Shown here one piece after another: positions 1-5,601 of a DNA stretch of 7,200 bases. The DNA is taken from the NCBI GenBank assembly GCA_902796295.1, contig CADBOL010000181.1, forward strand, positions 1-7,200, given 5' to 3'. The DNA comes from Oscillospiraceae bacterium (GTDB taxonomy: Bacteria > Bacillota > Clostridia > Oscillospirales > Acutalibacteraceae). The notes beneath the pieces are model-generated. The model saw nothing but the letters and a program-made list of their open reading frames with translations, was not told the DNA's origin and ran no database searches. The position numbers and the translations under genes were made by a program. Within the stretch, counting starts at the first letter, position 1, and each line of letters opens with the position of its first letter.

Positions 1-1
1 C

Positions 2-127
2 GAGAGCACTCTGATTATGCTCGTGGGCGCTTTTGCCGGTTATGAAAACACGATGAACGCCTACAAGACAGCGGTGGATATGAAATACAGATTTTTCAGC
101 TTCGGCGATGCGATGCTTATTATCTGA
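2..127 (+). CDS. queA: QueA, S-adenosylmethionine:tRNA ribosyltransferase-isomerase, C-terminal end (5' partial)
   Basis: An open frame enters from the left edge and ends at TGA 125-127, leaving 41 codons. The residues include [20 protein letters not shown] and, at the very end, [14 protein letters not shown]. QueA proteins end in a nearly invariant S-T-L-x-M-L-V-x-A-F-A-G block followed by YRFFS-(F/Y)-GDAM-L-I, and this fragment matches both and stops where the family normally stops. QueA is cytosolic. It transfers and isomerises the ribose of S-adenosylmethionine onto preQ1 in the wobble base of tRNAs with GUN anticodons, making epoxyqueuosine. Only the last tenth or so of the protein is visible, so the catalytic part cannot be assessed. 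The metallophosphoesterase gene starts 17 bp downstream on the same strand with no terminator between, so they are probably co-transcribed. Confidence 0.93.
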   Translation, partial: ESTLIMLVGAFAGYENTMNAYKTAVDMKYRFFSFGDAMLII

Positions 128-144
128 AAGAAAGAGGTTTTATT

Positions 145-1137
145 ATGAGTTTTGAAGTGTTCATGTCAAAAGCGGTTGCTTTTCTGATGTCGATTTTTAT
201 GACGCTTATTCCGTACGCGGGTATTGAGCTGCCCGGTCTGAGTGTTAAAGAAGATAACTGCCTGCTCAATGTTGAACTTATCTCCGATACTCACACCGAG
301 AAAGACGGATTTTTCCGTCACGGTTTTATGAAGCAGGGATTCAGAACGATGGCAAACTCGAAATCACCCGTTGACGCAGTTGTTGTTGCCGGCGATCTGA
401 CAAATTACGGCGACGAGCCCGCTCTTGCGCAGTATTTTGAGCTTTGCAAAGAATATTCGCCCGCTCCCGTTCTCTCGGTTGCGGGGAATCACGATATAGG
501 CCATGTCGGCGACAGGGGAGTTACCGATATTTCGAGGGAAGAGGCGCTCGCCAATTTCATAAGATACAGAAATCAGTATATGGGCACGGATTCAGATGTC
601 AATTACTGCGCGGTTGAGATTAAGGGCTATAAATTCATCATACTCGGCGACGAAGTCATTGACGGCGGCCACTGGGATGAAATCACCATGTCGCCCGAAC
701 AGCTTGAGTTCCTTGACGCTCAGCTTGCCGAGGGAACAAAAGACGGCAAGCCCGTATTTGTATGCTGCCACTGGCCGATTGACCACATAAACGGCGAGGA
801 TACAATCTGGGACGGCAGTTGCATACCCGGCGATAAATATGCCGTAAAAGAGATTCTCGAAAAATACAAAAACGTGTTTTATATCAGCGGCCATATGCAC
901 GCGGGCATAAAAAGTACTCTCGTTGAGGAAAAATACGGTCTCTCAAACGCCGAGCAGGTGAACGGAGTGACATATATCAACCTGCCGACCTTCGGCATAC
1001 TGAATATGTTCGGCCTCACTCACTCGGGCACGGGAGCACAGCTTGAGGTTTATAAAGACAAGGTCATCTTCAGACCGGTCAATTATCTCACGGGCAACTG
1101 GTATACAAACAGCGCACACACATTTGAAATTGTTTAA
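145..1137 (+). CDS. Calcineurin-like metallophosphoesterase with hydrophobic N-terminus
   Basis: A 330-aa protein with all the metal-binding motifs of the calcineurin-like phosphoesterase fold in order: D48-T-H50 (in LISDTH), G83-D84-L-T-N87, G114-N-H-D117, H209 (in VFVCCHW) and G249-H-M-H252. These residues usually bind a di-metal centre that hydrolyses phosphomono- or diesters; the substrate here is unknown. Residues 10-24 are hydrophobic (AVAFLMSIFMTLIPY) after a lysine, resembling an uncleaved anchor or weak signal peptide, so the enzyme may act at or outside the membrane; no lipobox is visible. The start at 145 is chosen because AAAGAGG (131-137) lies 7 nt upstream. An internal Met at residue 7 would give a more typical signal-peptide start but lacks a good ribosome binding site. 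The gene follows queA by 17 bp and ends at the shared terminator. The family is certain; the biological role is not. Confidence 0.9.
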   Translation: MSFEVFMSKAVAFLMSIFMTLIPYAGIELPGLSVKEDNCLLNVELISDTHTEKDGFFRHGFMKQGFRTMANSKSPVDAVVVAGDLTNYGDEPALAQYFELCKEYSPAPVLSVAGNHDIGHVGDRGVTDISREEALANFIRYRNQYMGTDSDVNYCAVEIKGYKFIILGDEVIDGGHWDEITMSPEQLEFLDAQLAEGTKDGKPVFVCCHWPIDHINGEDTIWDGSCIPGDKYAVKEILEKYKNVFYISGHMHAGIKSTLVEEKYGLSNAEQVNGVTYINLPTFGILNMFGLTHSGTGAQLEVYKDKVIFRPVNYLTGNWYTNSAHTFEIV

Positions 1138-1154
1138 AAAACAGATTAATTAAA

Positions 1155-1180
1155 ACGGGGAGCGCCGCGGCGCTCCCCGT
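1155..1180. terminator. Bidirectional intrinsic terminator between convergent genes
   Basis: A perfect 26-bp palindrome forms an 11-bp GC-rich stem (arm ACGGGGAGCGC) with a CGCG loop. It lies 17 nt after the stop of the metallophosphoesterase gene and 18 nt before the stop of the convergent rrf2 gene. Reading the - strand, the stem is followed directly by TTTTAATTAA, a good terminator tail for the cysK-mnmA-rrf2 transcript. Reading the + strand, the T-run (1185-1189) begins 4 nt after the stem, which is less ideal but plausible. No other terminator candidate lies between the two genes. Confidence 0.88.
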
Positions 1181-1198
1181 CAGGTTTTTATTGCATTT

Positions 1199-1624
1199 TC
1201 AGATTACATAATCATTTCCGGTTTCTTTTTTCATAAGGTCGGCAATTGTTATCCCGCCGAAATAATCATTTATCAGATCATAATACTTCTGCCACATTGA
1301 CAGCGTGCGGCATTCCGCCTTCTTCGGGCAGGGCGGAGCGCCTTCGGAAAGGCACGCTACAGGCGACATGTCGCCCTCTGTAAGGCGCAGTATTTCAAGG
1401 ACCGTGATTTCATCGGGGTTTCCGATAAGCTTGTAACCGCCGCCCTTGCCGTGAATGCCTTCGATTATATTGCCTTTTGTGAGGTCCGGGAGAATTCTTT
1501 CAAGATATTTGAGCGATATTTCCTGCCTCGCGGCCACATCCTTCATCGGAATATAGCTCCCGTTTCTGTGTTCCGCAAGGTCTATGATTACTCTCAGAGC
1601 GTAGCGCCCTCTTGTTGAAATCAT
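1199..1624 (-). CDS. Rrf2-family transcriptional regulator, IscR-like with three cysteines
   Basis: A 141-aa protein starting MISTRGRYALRVIIDLA, the usual opening of Rrf2 regulators. A winged helix-turn-helix spans about residues 24-68 (DVAARQEISLKYLERILPDL, then a wing HGKGGGYKL). Three cysteines, C91, C99 and C105, fall where IscR holds its Fe-S cluster, with spacing CX7CX5C instead of CX5CX5C as in E. coli IscR. CymR-type members do not carry this triad, so an IscR-like sensor is more likely. In the wing the usual R-G is H-G. ATG 1624-1622 overlaps the mnmA stop by 4 nt (ATGA), with AAAGGGAG (1640-1633) 8 nt upstream, so the two are translationally coupled. As the last gene of cysK-mnmA-rrf2 it probably controls its own operon; the imperfect dyad at 3805-3822 is a candidate operator. 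Its targets and ligand are inferred, not shown. Confidence 0.9.
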   Translation of the reverse strand: MISTRGRYALRVIIDLAEHRNGSYIPMKDVAARQEISLKYLERILPDLTKGNIIEGIHGKGGGYKLIGNPDEITVLEILRLTEGDMSPVACLSEGAPPCPKKAECRTLSMWQKYYDLINDYFGGITIADLMKKETGNDYVI

Positions 1625-2706
1625 GATTTCAGCTCCCTTTCCGAGATTATTTTTCCTCCGCCGAGAACGGTATCGTTGTCGTAGAGAACCGCCGACTGAC
1701 CGGGTGTCACGGCCCGAACGGGCTCATCAAATATTATTTTTGCGTTTTTGCCTTCGGGGTAAACAGTGCAGTCCGTTTCCCTGTGGCGGTATCTGATTTT
1801 TGCTTTGCAGCGAACGGGAGAAGAAGGAGTATCTCCGCTAATCCAGTTCATTCCCGTAACATAAACCGTATCGGTATAAAGCTCTTCGTCTTTTGCGAGA
1901 GTTACCGTGTTGTCTGCCGGGTTAATTTCTTTTACATATCTCGGCTCACCGAAAGCGACTCCGAGCCCTTTGCGCTGGCCGACCGTGTAGTGAATATATC
2001 CTTTATGAGCGCCGATTACATTCCCGCTGATGTCAATGTAGTTTCCGCCGGGATAAACCTTTCCGGTGTATCTCTCCATAAACGCGGCGTAATCACCGTC
2101 GGGAACGAAGCAGATATCCTGGCTGTCGTGTTTGCCGGCATTTTTAAAGCCGGAAGCTCCTGCAAGCTCTCTTGTCTGTTTTTTTGTCATGCTGCCGAGC
2201 GGGAATTTCAGGTGCGCGAGCTGAGACTGAGTAAGAGAATAGAGCACATAGGTCTGATCTTTTGTGATATCCTCAGCTTTTTTCAGCAGATATCTGCCCG
2301 ATGCTTCATCATACTCTATGACTGCATAGTGCCCTGTTACAAGATAATCGCATCCCATCTCCTCCGCTTTTTCAAGCAGGTATCCGAATTTGAGGCGGTC
2401 ATTGCATTCTATACAGGGATTGGGAGTGCGCCCGAGCTCATACTCACGTATAAAGGGCTCGATAACACACTCCCTGAATTCATTCTCATAGTGAAAAATA
2501 TGATAAGGTATGCCGATTCTCTCACAAACACTTCCGGCGTCCTTTGTGTTTTCTAGAGAACAGCACGTGTCGAGCATATCAAGCCCGACCGTATCATTTT
2601 CATACAGGCGCATTGTGCAGCCGATACAGTCATAACCTGCGTTTTTCATAAGCAGAGCGGCGACAGCCGAGTCAACGCCGCCGCTCATGGCAATAAGAGC
2701 TTTCAT
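1621..2706 (-). CDS. mnmA: MnmA, tRNA-specific 2-thiouridylase
   Basis: A 361-aa cytosolic enzyme that activates U34 of Lys, Glu and Gln tRNAs with ATP and inserts sulfur to give 2-thiouridine. The N-terminal PP-loop SGGVDS is at residues 8-13. The two catalytic cysteines are C98 (in GRTPNPCIECN) and C199 (in HDSQDICFVPDGD). YTVGQRKGLG at about 240-249 belongs to the central domain, and a beta-barrel C-terminal domain ends in YDNDTVLGGGKI. Length and motifs are complete for the family. The start is ATG 2706-2704; a TTG codon just upstream (2709-2707) is in frame and would add one residue, but ATG is the better initiator and sits 6 nt after AGGGGCAGG. The gene begins 24 nt after cysK and its TGA overlaps the rrf2 start codon. 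A cysteine desulfurase gene often sits beside mnmA in Clostridia but is absent here, so the persulfide donor must be encoded elsewhere. Confidence 0.97.
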   Translation of the reverse strand: MKALIAMSGGVDSAVAALLMKNAGYDCIGCTMRLYENDTVGLDMLDTCCSLENTKDAGSVCERIGIPYHIFHYENEFRECVIEPFIREYELGRTPNPCIECNDRLKFGYLLEKAEEMGCDYLVTGHYAVIEYDEASGRYLLKKAEDITKDQTYVLYSLTQSQLAHLKFPLGSMTKKQTRELAGASGFKNAGKHDSQDICFVPDGDYAAFMERYTGKVYPGGNYIDISGNVIGAHKGYIHYTVGQRKGLGVAFGEPRYVKEINPADNTVTLAKDEELYTDTVYVTGMNWISGDTPSSPVRCKAKIRYRHRETDCTVYPEGKNAKIIFDEPVRAVTPGQSAVLYDNDTVLGGGKIISERELKS

Positions 2707-2712
2707 CAATAA

Positions 2713-2721
2713 CCTGCCCCT
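2713..2721 (-). promoter_or_regulatory. Ribosome binding site deciding the mnmA start
   Basis: The - strand reads AGGGGCAGG, then 6 nt, then ATG (2706-2704). The purine-rich stretch is imperfect and could serve either the ATG or the TTG three bases earlier (7 nt from AGGGG). The ATG is preferred because it is the standard initiator and gives the usual MnmA opening, M-K-x-L-I-A-M-S-G-G-V-D-S. Confidence 0.5.
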
Positions 2722-2730
2722 GAAAATTAA

Positions 2731-3663
2731 TCAGTCGCTGAAAAGAGGAGTGGAAAGATATCTTTCACCTGTATCGGGAAGTATGGCGACTATGGTCTTA
2801 CCCTCGTTTTCCGGTTTTTTGGCGAGGGAAATCGCTGCGCTGATTGCGGCTCCCGAAGAGATACCCACAAGGAATCCCTCAGCTTTTCCGACTGCCTTTC
2901 CCGCGGCGAAAGCATCATCATTCTCCACGGCTATTATATCATCATAAATCCCGGTGTCAAGCACATCGGGCACAAACCCGGCGCCGATTCCCTGAATCTT
3001 ATGAGGCCCTGCGGGATTGCCCGAAAGCACTGCCGATGACTTCGGCTCCACGACTACCGCTTTAAGCGAAGGAATCTTTGATTTGAGGTATTTTGCCGTT
3101 CCTGTTATAGTGCCGCCCGTGCCGGCGCCCGCTACAAGTATATCAACCTTGCCGTCGGTATCCTCATAAATCTCGGGGCCTGTAGTTTCATAGTGAATTT
3201 TGGGATTTGCAGGGTTTACAAACTGGCCGGGGATGAAGCTGTCGGGTATTTCCTTTGCAAGTTCATCCGCCTTTGCGATAGCGCCCTTCATACCGGCGGT
3301 TCCGTCGGTGAGCACAAGCTCGGCTCCGTATGCCTTCATGAGCTGTCTGCGCTCTATGCTCATAGTCTCGGGCATTACTATAATAATCCTGTATCCTCTT
3401 GCGGCCGCGACGCTCGCAAGGCCTATACCGGTGTTGCCGCTTGTCGGCTCAATGATAACGGAGCCCTTTTTGAGCTTTCCGCTTGCCTCGGCGTCATCTA
3501 TCATCGCTTTTGCTATTCTGTCTTTTACGGATCCTGCGGGATTGAAATATTCAAGCTTAACGAGAACTCTTGCTTTGAGTCCTTCTTTTTTTTCGGTGTT
3601 TGTGAGCTCCAGAAGAGGGGTTTTGCCTATAAGCTGATCGATTGAAGTATAGATTTTTGACAT
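2731..3663 (-). CDS. cysK: CysK, cysteine synthase (O-acetylserine sulfhydrylase)
   Basis: A 310-aa PLP enzyme of fold type II, the normal length for CysK. It makes L-cysteine from O-acetylserine and sulfide in the cytosol. The PLP-binding lysine is K47 in [11 protein letters not shown], the substrate loop is TSGNTG (74-79), the phosphate-binding glycine loop is [11 protein letters not shown] (178-188), and GISSGAA (267-273) and [11 protein letters not shown] (295-305) are in their expected C-terminal places. [12 protein letters not shown] (221-232) is typical of CysK rather than cystathionine beta-synthase, and there is no CBS domain. Met 3663 is preceded by AAGGAG (3676-3671) at 7 nt. It is the first gene of the - strand operon, about 160 nt from its predicted transcription start. 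That leader contains a small Cys-rich ORF and a hairpin, suggesting control by cysteine supply in addition to the Rrf2 protein. Confidence 0.97.
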   Translation of the reverse strand: MSKIYTSIDQLIGKTPLLELTNTEKKEGLKARVLVKLEYFNPAGSVKDRIAKAMIDDAEASGKLKKGSVIIEPTSGNTGIGLASVAAARGYRIIIVMPETMSIERRQLMKAYGAELVLTDGTAGMKGAIAKADELAKEIPDSFIPGQFVNPANPKIHYETTGPEIYEDTDGKVDILVAGAGTGGTITGTAKYLKSKIPSLKAVVVEPKSSAVLSGNPAGPHKIQGIGAGFVPDVLDTGIYDDIIAVENDDAFAAGKAVGKAEGFLVGISSGAAISAAISLAKKPENEGKTIVAILPDTGERYLSTPLFSD

Positions 3664-3722
3664 AACAATTCTCCTTGTAAATATGATTTAAAACAGTAAG
3701 TTGATTTTTTTGCCATAATATA

Positions 3723-3797
3723 TTAGAATACTCCGGCAGCGCAACATCGGGTGCTGTCGAGATTCCGGCGTTTGAAAATTATAAATCTTACCGGCAT
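3723..3797 (-). CDS. Putative Cys-Cys leader peptide upstream of cysK (24 codons)
   Basis: A 24-codon ORF begins at ATG 3797-3795 and ends at TAA 3725-3723, between the cysK promoter and cysK. The product starts MPVRF, is hydrophobic and basic, and ends KRRNLDSTRCCAAGVF; the two adjacent Cys codons (TGT, TGC) are codons 18 and 19. GGTGGT (3810-3805) sits 7 nt before the ATG and can pair with the GGTGAT-complementary part of the 16S rRNA 3' end. The ATG is about 26 nt from the predicted transcription start and the stop is 59 nt before the cysK start. Short upstream peptides with an R-R-x-(V/L)-D-x-x-R core and cysteines near the end are known before sulfur genes in other bacteria, from memory mainly Actinobacteria; this one has a similar form. 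A role in sensing cysteinyl-tRNA is inferred. Chance occurrence of an ORF this short remains possible. Confidence 0.62.
   Translation of the reverse strand: MPVRFIIFKRRNLDSTRCCAAGVF
3726..3765 (-). promoter_or_regulatory. Predicted RNA hairpin in the cysK leader, overlapping the Cys codons
   Basis: In the - strand transcript the 5' arm GAATCTCGACAGC (3765-3753) pairs with the 3' arm GCTGCCGGAGTATTC (3740-3726), with two single-base bulges and one mismatch. The pairs are 4 A/U-rich outer pairs, then CTC/GAG, then GACAGC with GCTGCC. The 12-nt loop (3752-3741) ends in the two Cys codons, so a ribosome waiting there would cover the 3' arm. No T-run follows, so this is not a standard intrinsic terminator. 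The 5' arm could instead pair with CGAGATT (3817-3811) near the transcript start through a perfect 7-bp match. Confidence 0.5.
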
Positions 3798-3804
3798 GAT
3801 TAAT

Positions 3805-3822
3805 ACCACCAATCTCGTAGGT
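3805..3822 (-). promoter_or_regulatory. Candidate operator over the cysK transcription start (possibly for the Rrf2 protein)
   Basis: The - strand sequence ACCTACGAGATTGGTGGT contains an imperfect dyad, CTAC-N7-GTGG, immediately downstream of the -10 box, so it spans roughly +1 to +18. A repressor bound here would block initiation, and an Rrf2 regulator is encoded at the end of the operon. The dyad is degenerate, and the same bases hold the leader ORF's Shine-Dalgarno sequence and one arm of a possible RNA pairing, so the similarity may have another cause. Confidence 0.35.
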
Positions 3823-3829
3823 TGATAGA

Positions 3830-3858
3830 AGTATAACACCGGAATACTGTTTTGTCAA
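3830..3858 (-). promoter_or_regulatory. Sigma-A promoter of the cysK-mnmA-rrf2 operon
   Basis: On the - strand a perfect -35 box TTGACA (3858-3853) is followed by exactly 17 bp and a -10 box TATACT (3835-3830, five of six consensus bases). Transcription should begin near 3823, giving a leader of about 160 nt before cysK. It is the strongest promoter match seen in the window and is expected to be strong unless repressed. Confidence 0.88.
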
Positions 3859-3941
3859 GCTTTTTTGATAAAAAACCCGGTTTTAGGATAAAATCGACAA
3901 ATCAGGTTACGTAAAAACTTTGATATTGTTGAAAATAATCA

Positions 3942-3970
3942 TTGATTTCATTGCTTTATTGTGATAAAGT
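3942..3970 (+). promoter_or_regulatory. Probable sigma-A promoter of the hisZGDC operon
   Basis: The -35-like TTGATT (3942-3947) is 17 bp from the -10-like TAAAGT (3965-3970), which is preceded by TGA (3962-3964) and so has an extended TGn -10 element. Each hexamer matches four of six consensus bases. Transcription would start near 3977, giving a leader of about 34 nt with no room for an attenuator. AGGAG (3995-3999) lies 11 nt before the hisZ ATG. A shifted alternative (TTGCTT with TATTAC, 16-bp spacing) is weaker. Confidence 0.55.
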
Positions 3971-4010
3971 AGTATTACAATAAAAACTGTCCGCAGGAGA
4001 ATTATAAATT

Positions 4011-4967
4011 ATGGATTTTGATTACAGCGTTCTTGATAATAATGAAAAGATAATATTTGCCCTGCGCTCCCTCTATTCAAAGCGCGGCTATAAAAAATTC
4101 AGGATGAGCAAGTTTGAGGAGTATGACCTTTACTCCAGAAACAAGGATTTCCTTCTTTCAGATTCTGTCATCACCTTTACCGATACAAACGGCAAGCTTC
4201 TTGCGCTCAAGCCCGATGTCACGCTCTCTATCATCAAAAACAACCGCTACTCCGATGAAAAAATACAGAAGCTCTACTATAATGAAAATGTTTACAGGGT
4301 TTCAAAGGGCACAAACACTTTCAAGGAGATTATGCAGGCGGGTCTTGAATGCATAGGCGATGTGGATGATTCCTGCATCGGCGAAGTGCTTTTGCTCGCG
4401 GCCGAGAGCCTGGGCAGAATCAGCGGGGATTATGTGCTCGACATCTCTCATCTTGATTTGCTGTCCGCTTTCATTGATTATACCGGCTGTGAGCGAGAAA
4501 CCGCGAAGCAGCTAATTAAATGCATCGGCGAAAAGAATGCTCACGGTATTGAGGAAATCTGCCTTGCAAACGAAATTTCTCCCGATAAATTCAATCCTCT
4601 CAAAAAGCTTGTCACGGTTTACGGCAGCGCCTTAGAAACACTGCCGGTTATAAAGGAACTTGCCGCCTGTGTAGGCGCACAGGATGCGGCGGAATCTCTT
4701 GAAAAGGCGCTCTCCGTTTTTGACGGATACGCGGAAAAGGATAAAATCCACATTGATATGTCCGTGACAGGCGATATGAAATATTATAACGGTGTTGTCT
4801 TCAAAGGATTTATCAAAGGTGTTCCCGGCTTTGTGCTCTCGGGAGGCCAGTATGACAGGCTTATGAGCCGTCTTCACAATAATTCAAAGGCAATCGGTTT
4901 TGCCGTGTATCTTGATATGCTTAACGAGCTCAATATAAACGAAAACGGGGTGACGGATGATGAGTGA
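4011..4967 (+). CDS. hisZ: HisZ, ATP phosphoribosyltransferase regulatory subunit
   Basis: A 318-aa paralogue of the histidyl-tRNA synthetase catalytic core that forms a complex with short-form HisG and is needed for its activity and histidine feedback. HisRS-like motifs are visible: FEEYDLYSRN (about 35-44), ALKPDVTLSI (66-75, where synthetases have R-P-E), YNENVYR (88-94), FKEIMQAGLECIG (102-114), and the C-terminal YYNGVVFKGFIKGVPGFVLS with GGQYDRLM (about 258-285). The anticodon-binding domain of true HisRS is missing and the protein ends about 30 residues after the GGQYDRL block, which together with hisG next door identifies HisZ rather than HisS. ATG 4011 follows AGGAG. It is the first gene of the his operon and overlaps hisG by 11 nt, so the two subunits are translationally coupled. 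Confidence 0.95.
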   Translation: MDFDYSVLDNNEKIIFALRSLYSKRGYKKFRMSKFEEYDLYSRNKDFLLSDSVITFTDTNGKLLALKPDVTLSIIKNNRYSDEKIQKLYYNENVYRVSKGTNTFKEIMQAGLECIGDVDDSCIGEVLLLAAESLGRISGDYVLDISHLDLLSAFIDYTGCERETAKQLIKCIGEKNAHGIEEICLANEISPDKFNPLKKLVTVYGSALETLPVIKELAACVGAQDAAESLEKALSVFDGYAEKDKIHIDMSVTGDMKYYNGVVFKGFIKGVPGFVLSGGQYDRLMSRLHNNSKAIGFAVYLDMLNELNINENGVTDDE

Positions 4968-5601
4968 TATGCTGAATGTAGCGCTTCCCAAAGGAAGACT
5001 CGGCGAAAAGGTTTACGAAATGTTTGAGAAGGCGGGATTTGACTGCCCTTCAATCAGAGAAAACAGCCGGAAGCTGATTTTTGAGAATGAGAAATCATCT
5101 GTCAGATATTTCTGGGTAAAGCCCTCGGATGTGCCCGTATATGTTGAGAGGGGAGCTGCCGACATCGGAGTAGCCGGTAAGGATATACTGCTCGAGTATG
5201 AGCCGGATGTTTATGAGCTTCTTGATCTTGACATAGGCAAATGCCGTATGGCGGTTGCCGCGCCGGAGGATTTCAGGGATGACCCTTCAAAGACTCTCAA
5301 GGTTGCCACAAAGTTTTCAAGGATAGCAAGAGAGTATTATTCATCAACCGGCAGGGATATTGATATAATCCATCTTAACGGCTCAATTGAGATAGCGCCG
5401 ATTCTCGGGCTTTCCGATGTTATAGTCGATATTGTTGAGACCGGCGTAACTCTCAGGGAAAATAATCTCAAGGTGTTTGAAACGATTTTTCCCATAAGCG
5501 CACGGCTGATTGCAAACAAATCGAGTTTCAAATTCAAAAATGACCTTTGTGAAAAGGTGCTTAAAGAGCTCGCATTTCAGACCGGGAGGGATAATAAATG
5601 A
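4957..5601 (+). CDS. hisG: HisG, ATP phosphoribosyltransferase catalytic subunit, short form
   Basis: The first committed enzyme of histidine synthesis: it joins ATP and PRPP to give phosphoribosyl-ATP. At 214 aa it is the short form, lacking the C-terminal ACT-like regulatory domain of the roughly 300-aa long form, and so is expected to need HisZ, which is encoded immediately upstream. Visible motifs are VALPKGRL (8-15), RGAADIGVAGKD (65-76), HLNGSIEIAPILGLSD (139-154) and the PRPP phosphate-binding loop ETGVTL (161-166). Two adjacent ATG codons (4957 and 4960) could start it. GGGGTGA (4947-4953) is 6 nt before the second and only 3 nt before the first, so 4960 may be the real start. It overlaps hisZ by 11 nt and hisD by 4 nt. 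Confidence 0.96.
   Translation: MMSDMLNVALPKGRLGEKVYEMFEKAGFDCPSIRENSRKLIFENEKSSVRYFWVKPSDVPVYVERGAADIGVAGKDILLEYEPDVYELLDLDIGKCRMAVAAPEDFRDDPSKTLKVATKFSRIAREYYSSTGRDIDIIHLNGSIEIAPILGLSDVIVDIVETGVTLRENNLKVFETIFPISARLIANKSSFKFKNDLCEKVLKELAFQTGRDNK

Larger units (their letters stand above)
3664..4010. other. Divergent intergenic control region between cysK and hisZ
   Basis: This 347-bp gap holds the cysK leader (small ORF and hairpin), two divergent promoters whose predicted starts lie about 150 bp apart (near 3823 on - and 3977 on +), and an AT-rich stretch (about 3859-3964) between them. A short inverted repeat AAAACC-C-GGTTTT (3872-3884) lies between the promoters and could be a protein site. 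No tRNA, T-box specifier/antiterminator sequence or known riboswitch core was recognised. Confidence 0.7.

Noticed and set aside
1783..2556. A 257-codon open frame on the + strand antisense to mnmA
   Set aside because: It lies wholly inside mnmA on the opposite strand, its product has no recognisable motif and runs of Cys/Phe/Ile typical of antisense reading, and mnmA itself is complete with all catalytic motifs.
3193..3645. Two overlapping 145-150 codon + strand frames antisense to cysK
   Set aside because: Both are shadows of the intact cysK reading frame, with no ribosome binding site or family signature.
3726..3765. Intrinsic terminator formed by the leader hairpin
   Set aside because: The stem has bulges and a mismatch and is followed by TAATATATTATGGC and then an A-run, with no T-tract on the transcribed strand.
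3664..3823. T-box or SAM riboswitch in the cysK leader
   Set aside because: The leader is only about 160 nt, lacks the conserved T-box GGUGG-UACCGCG antiterminator sequence in context, has no intrinsic terminator, and shows no S-box core. The GGTGG present is positioned as the ribosome binding site of the small ORF.
3971..4010. His-rich leader peptide or attenuator before hisZ
   Set aside because: The predicted leader is about 34 nt, with no ATG, no run of CAT/CAC codons and no hairpin.
4011..4967. hisS (histidyl-tRNA synthetase) instead of hisZ
   Set aside because: The anticodon-binding domain is missing, the length is 318 aa rather than about 420, and a short-form hisG that requires HisZ follows directly.
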